DNA of 64,000 bases from Haloarcula marina (GTDB lineage: Archaea; Halobacteriota; Halobacteria; Halobacteriales; Haloarculaceae), in the NCBI RefSeq assembly GCF_024218775.1, contig NZ_CP100404.1, positions 1 through 64,000 on the forward strand, read 5' to 3'. The notes beneath the pieces are model-generated. The model was not told where the DNA came from and did no database searches. It saw nothing but the letters and a program-made list of their open reading frames with translations. Positions 61,588 to 64,000 of the stretch are shown one piece after another (position 1 is the first letter of the stretch; each line of letters begins with the position of its first letter). The position numbers and the translations under genes were made by a program.

Positions 61588-62991
61588 TCACTCCGGTTGG
61601 ACCTCTTCGGTGTCGGACTCGACGCCCTCGGCCTCGCTCTCGCCGTCCGGATTGAGTTTGACGACGCGGGCTTTCATGATGCGGGTGTTCTCGACTTGCT
61701 CGACCCGAATCTCGACGCCCTCGTAGGTGATGGTCTCGCCCTCCTCGACGAGGCGGCCCGCGCGGTTGAAGATGAACCCGGCGATGGTCTCGAACTCCTC
61801 GCCCTCGGGGAGTTCGAGGTCCAGCGCCTCGTTGACCTCCTCGATGTTGACCTCGCCTTTGACCGTCACGGTGTCGTCGTCGACGTATTCTATCGGCTCC
61901 TCTTCCTCGCCTTCGAGAATCTCGCCGACGATTTCCTCGGTGAGGTCTTCCATCGTCACCAGCCCCTCGGTGGTCCCGAACTCGTCGATGACGATGACCA
62001 TGTGGAGGCGCTCGGCGCGCATCTCGGTCAGCAGGTCGTCGACGTTCTTCGACTCGGGGACGTGGAGGGTCGGTTCGATGAGGTCCTCCAAGACGATGGA
62101 CTCCGGGATGGCCTCGCCGTAGTTCAGGTCCCGGACCAGATCGCGGATGTGGACGACGCCGATGACGTTGTCCAGACTCCCCTCGTACACCGGCAGGCGG
62201 GCGTGCCCGCTCTGGATGCACGTCTCTAAGGCCTCGCGCACGGAGTCGTCTTTGGCGACGGCGGTCATGTCGAGGCGCGGGGTCATGACCTCCTTGGCGA
62301 TGGTGTCGTTGAACCGGAGGGTGCGCTGGAGCATCTCCCGCTCCTCCTCGTCTAAGACGCCCTCGCGTTCGCCCGTCTCGATGATGTCCTGAATCTCCTC
62401 GCGGGTGACGTAGGACGTCTCGATGGCCGAGCGGCCGCCGGTTATCTTGTTGACCACGCGCGTCAAGTAGTCGAACAGGAGGATGAGCGGGAGCAGGACC
62501 TTCTCGGCGAACTTCAGCGGCCGCGCGATGGTCAGCGCCCACGACTCGGTGTTCTCGACGGCGTAGCTCTTGGGCGCGCTCTCGCCGAACAGCAACACGA
62601 CGGCGGTGATGCCGAACGTGGCGACGGCGACGGCCTGCCCCTGCGTGAGGTACATCGCGAGCAGTCCCGTCGCGATGGAGGACATGGCGATGTTGACGAG
62701 GTTGTTGCCGACGAGAATGGTGACCAGCAGACGGTGCGGGTCGCCCTTGAGCGCTTTGAGCGTCTTCGCGCCCGGCACGCCGTCCTCGACCAGCGCCTCG
62801 GTCCGGTGGGCCGGAAGCGAGAACATCGCGATTTCCGAAGACGAGAAGAACGCCGACAGCACGATAAGAAGTACGATAGTGGCGATACCACCGAACAACA
62901 CGGCACTCTGCGGGATTGCGACGCCGACGACCTCGATAGTCTGTAGCATCGCTACGGACGGCACGAGCGTCGCGGGTGGGTCCAAGGCCAT
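61588..62991 (-). CDS. CNNM/CorC-type (DUF21-CBS-HlyC) membrane protein
   Basis: 467 aa. DUF21 membrane domain with three to four helices (about 25-210), a CBS pair (about 220-350, TPRLDMTAVAKDDSVREAL), and a CorC/HlyC C-terminal domain. Resembles Mg2+/Co2+ efflux CNNM/CorC proteins. Start uncertain: ATG 62991 (MALDPPAT) given; ATG 62949 (MLQTIEVVG) is equally plausible; a longer ORF upstream reaches 63033. The 3' end overlaps nothing. Confidence 0.88.
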   Translation of the reverse strand: MALDPPATLVPSVAMLQTIEVVGVAIPQSAVLFGGIATIVLLIVLSAFFSSSEIAMFSLPAHRTEALVEDGVPGAKTLKALKGDPHRLLVTILVGNNLVNIAMSSIATGLLAMYLTQGQAVAVATFGITAVVLLFGESAPKSYAVENTESWALTIARPLKFAEKVLLPLILLFDYLTRVVNKITGGRSAIETSYVTREEIQDIIETGEREGVLDEEEREMLQRTLRFNDTIAKEVMTPRLDMTAVAKDDSVREALETCIQSGHARLPVYEGSLDNVIGVVHIRDLVRDLNYGEAIPESIVLEDLIEPTLHVPESKNVDDLLTEMRAERLHMVIVIDEFGTTEGLVTMEDLTEEIVGEILEGEEEEPIEYVDDDTVTVKGEVNIEEVNEALDLELPEGEEFETIAGFIFNRAGRLVEEGETITYEGVEIRVEQVENTRIMKARVVKLNPDGESEAEGVESDTEEVQPE

Positions 62992-63081
62992 CAACGGTCG
63001 AAGTTGTAATCCCCCGGGATTAAGGCTTGTCATGGTCCCCTCCGAAGCCCTTACCAGCGTCTTACGCGTACAGACGGCCGT

Positions 63082-63366
63082 ATGAGCGAGCCAGCCATCA
63101 CACTGTACCGGCTACAGGCGTGCCCGTTCTGTGAGCGGGTCGTTCGAGCGCTCCGCGAACACGGCCTCGACTACCGCTCGCGATTCGTCGAGCCGATGCA
63201 CTCGGAGCGAGACGTGGTCAAACGACTGTCGGGCAAGCGGACCGTCCCGGCCATCGTCGATGAGAACACCGGCATCACGATGAGCGAGAGCGCCAACATC
63301 GTCGAGTACATAGAGCGGACGTACGGCAACGGCGAACGCGACGCGGACGACGGGGGTGTCGCCTGA
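63082..63366 (+). CDS. Glutaredoxin/GST-N-like protein
   Basis: 94 aa thioredoxin-fold protein with CPFC at 14-17 (QACPFCERVVRALREHG), TVPAIVDENTG (cis-Pro near 56) and ESANIVEYIERTYG. Related to the gene at 36586 (CPYC, same fold). A TGATGG overlap joins it to the following redoxin gene, so they work in one operon. Confidence 0.92.
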   Translation: MSEPAITLYRLQACPFCERVVRALREHGLDYRSRFVEPMHSERDVVKRLSGKRTVPAIVDENTGITMSESANIVEYIERTYGNGERDADDGGVA

Positions 63367-63878
63367 TGGACCTCGACTTCGACGTGGTCGAGTTGAACGC
63401 CGCCGACCACCCGGAGGCGGGCGAGACGGTCCCCGATTTCACGCGACCGCTGGTCAACGACGAGTTCTGGGAGGACGTGTCCCTCTCGGAGGTGTGTGCC
63501 GAGAGCGACGACCCCGTCGTTCTCGTCTTCCACCCGATGGACGGTGCGTTCCCGGCGACGTACATCTGGAACGAGATTCGGGACCGCGCGTGGCACGAAG
63601 ACGCCACCGTGGTCGGCCTGTCCATTTCGACGCCCTACGCACACAAGGACCTCCTCGAAGAACGGGACATCGAGGGCGACTATCGCGTGTACTCGGACCC
63701 CGGTAACGGCGTCGCCGAGCAGTACGGCATCGCGATGGAACTGGACGGGATGACCGGCATCGCAGAACCCCGACCGTCGGTGTTCGTCCTCGATGGCGAC
63801 CGGACCGTCCAGTACGCGTGGGTCGCCGACGAGTGGCCGGACTTCCCGGACTACGACACCGTCGAAGCGCAACTGTGA
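63366..63878 (+). CDS. Cysteine-less redoxin (AhpC/TSA-like)
   Basis: 170 aa peroxiredoxin-like fold, with N-terminal AGETVPDFTRPLVND, central VVLVFHPMDGAFPATYIWNE and C-terminal RPSVFVLDGDRTVQYAW. The peroxidatic cysteine, expected at the FHPMDGAFPxT position (near 64), is Ala; the only Cys is at 44. So it probably is not a classical peroxidase; it may be a structural or regulatory relative of the glutaredoxin-like partner. Overlaps both neighbours by 1 and 4 nt. Confidence 0.9.
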   Translation: MDLDFDVVELNAADHPEAGETVPDFTRPLVNDEFWEDVSLSEVCAESDDPVVLVFHPMDGAFPATYIWNEIRDRAWHEDATVVGLSISTPYAHKDLLEERDIEGDYRVYSDPGNGVAEQYGIAMELDGMTGIAEPRPSVFVLDGDRTVQYAWVADEWPDFPDYDTVEAQL

Positions 63879-64000
63879 GCGACGACGCTATCGCCGCGGC
63901 GACCGACGCGATTCGACGGGGCGACCTCGTGGTGTATCCGACGGAGACGGTGTACGGACTGGCGGCCGACGCGACCGACGCCGCGGCCGTCGAACGCGTC
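63875..64000 (+). CDS. sua5: Sua5/YrdC (threonylcarbamoyl-AMP synthase), partial
   Basis: First 42 codons only; runs off the window. GTG start overlaps the redoxin stop (GTGA). RRGDLVVYPTETVYGLAADAT is the unmistakable Sua5/YrdC/YciO signature (YPTETVYGL). Makes threonylcarbamoyl-AMP, the substrate for Kae1 encoded at 5055, for t6A37 of tRNA. Confidence 0.92.
   Translation, partial: MSDDAIAAATDAIRRGDLVVYPTETVYGLAADATDAAAVERV

Overview
The window is a stretch of haloarchaeal chromosome. The evidence is the GC-rich, strongly acidic coding sequence, archaeal ribosomal proteins S24e and S27ae, a fused Kae1-Bud32 protein, tRNA-Ile2 agmatidine synthetase (TiaS), HTH_10 (Bat-type) and TrmB-type regulators, a halophilic [2Fe-2S] ferredoxin, Tat/lipobox secretion signals and leaderless genes with TATA boxes about 27 nt upstream. 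The ferredoxin sequence resembles what I remember of the Haloarcula protein, so Haloarculaceae is the best family guess; genus is not resolved. I see no insertion sequence, prophage, CRISPR array, rRNA or replication origin. It reads as dense core chromosome with small accessory islets.

Layout. 0-11 kb: RFC-like ATPase; a KaiC-family/histidine-kinase operon; S24e, S27ae and Kae1-Bud32 (t6A modification); an EamA-like half transporter; an RdgB-type nucleotide pyrophosphatase; an SDR enzyme; a methyl-accepting transducer. 11-16 kb: a PIN-like gene with a previously easy-to-miss 39-codon overlapping partner, a TrkA protein, and two paralogous secreted DUF7282-type proteins with repeat-rich segments and matching upstream regions. 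15.5-24 kb: RNase Z, Gfo/Idh/MocA oxidoreductase, an XRE/DUF2178 pair behind a three-copy operator, PhzF, acetyltransferase, aldo-keto reductase, PAS histidine kinase, VOC protein and small zinc-ribbon and ACT proteins. 24-36 kb: tRNA-Ser(GGA), RidA and threonine ammonia-lyase, a two-RCK potassium channel, citrate synthase, a PhoU/TrkA-C protein, an AstE-like hydrolase, a threonine-synthase-like enzyme, two DUF7511-like paralogues and tiaS.

36-52 kb: an XRE-type COG1395 regulator, a glutaredoxin-like protein, NCS2 permease plus pyrE, a phosphohexomutase, three histidine genes (hisI, hisA, hisB) of which hisA and hisB are split by a divergent TrmB/MFS pair, a prepilin peptidase, ferredoxin, a phosphate permease, a membrane-anchored repeat coiled-coil protein, an ACT regulator, an IMPACT-family protein and upp. 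52-64 kb: a complete TAXI-type TRAP transporter operon with DUF1850, a DJ-1/PfpI protein, a DUF5828 protein, a three-gene HTH_10 regulator cluster preceded by a perfect 20-bp palindrome, a second phosphate permease, a CBS/CorC membrane protein, and a chain of overlapping genes (glutaredoxin-like, cysteine-less redoxin, start of Sua5/YrdC).

Themes linking genes: t6A synthesis at both ends (Kae1-Bud32 and Sua5); pyrimidine/nucleobase salvage (pyrE, NCS2 permease, upp); potassium and RCK-domain proteins (TrkA, channel, PhoU-TrkA); and several compact regulator-plus-membrane-protein pairs with visible palindromic sites. The best candidates for something undescribed are the XRE/DUF2178 operator array, the HTH_10 cluster with its palindrome, the perfectly centred bidirectional promoter between TrmB and MFS genes, the 39-codon/PIN-like pair, and the DUF7282 protein whose domain is interrupted by a Thr/Glu repeat.
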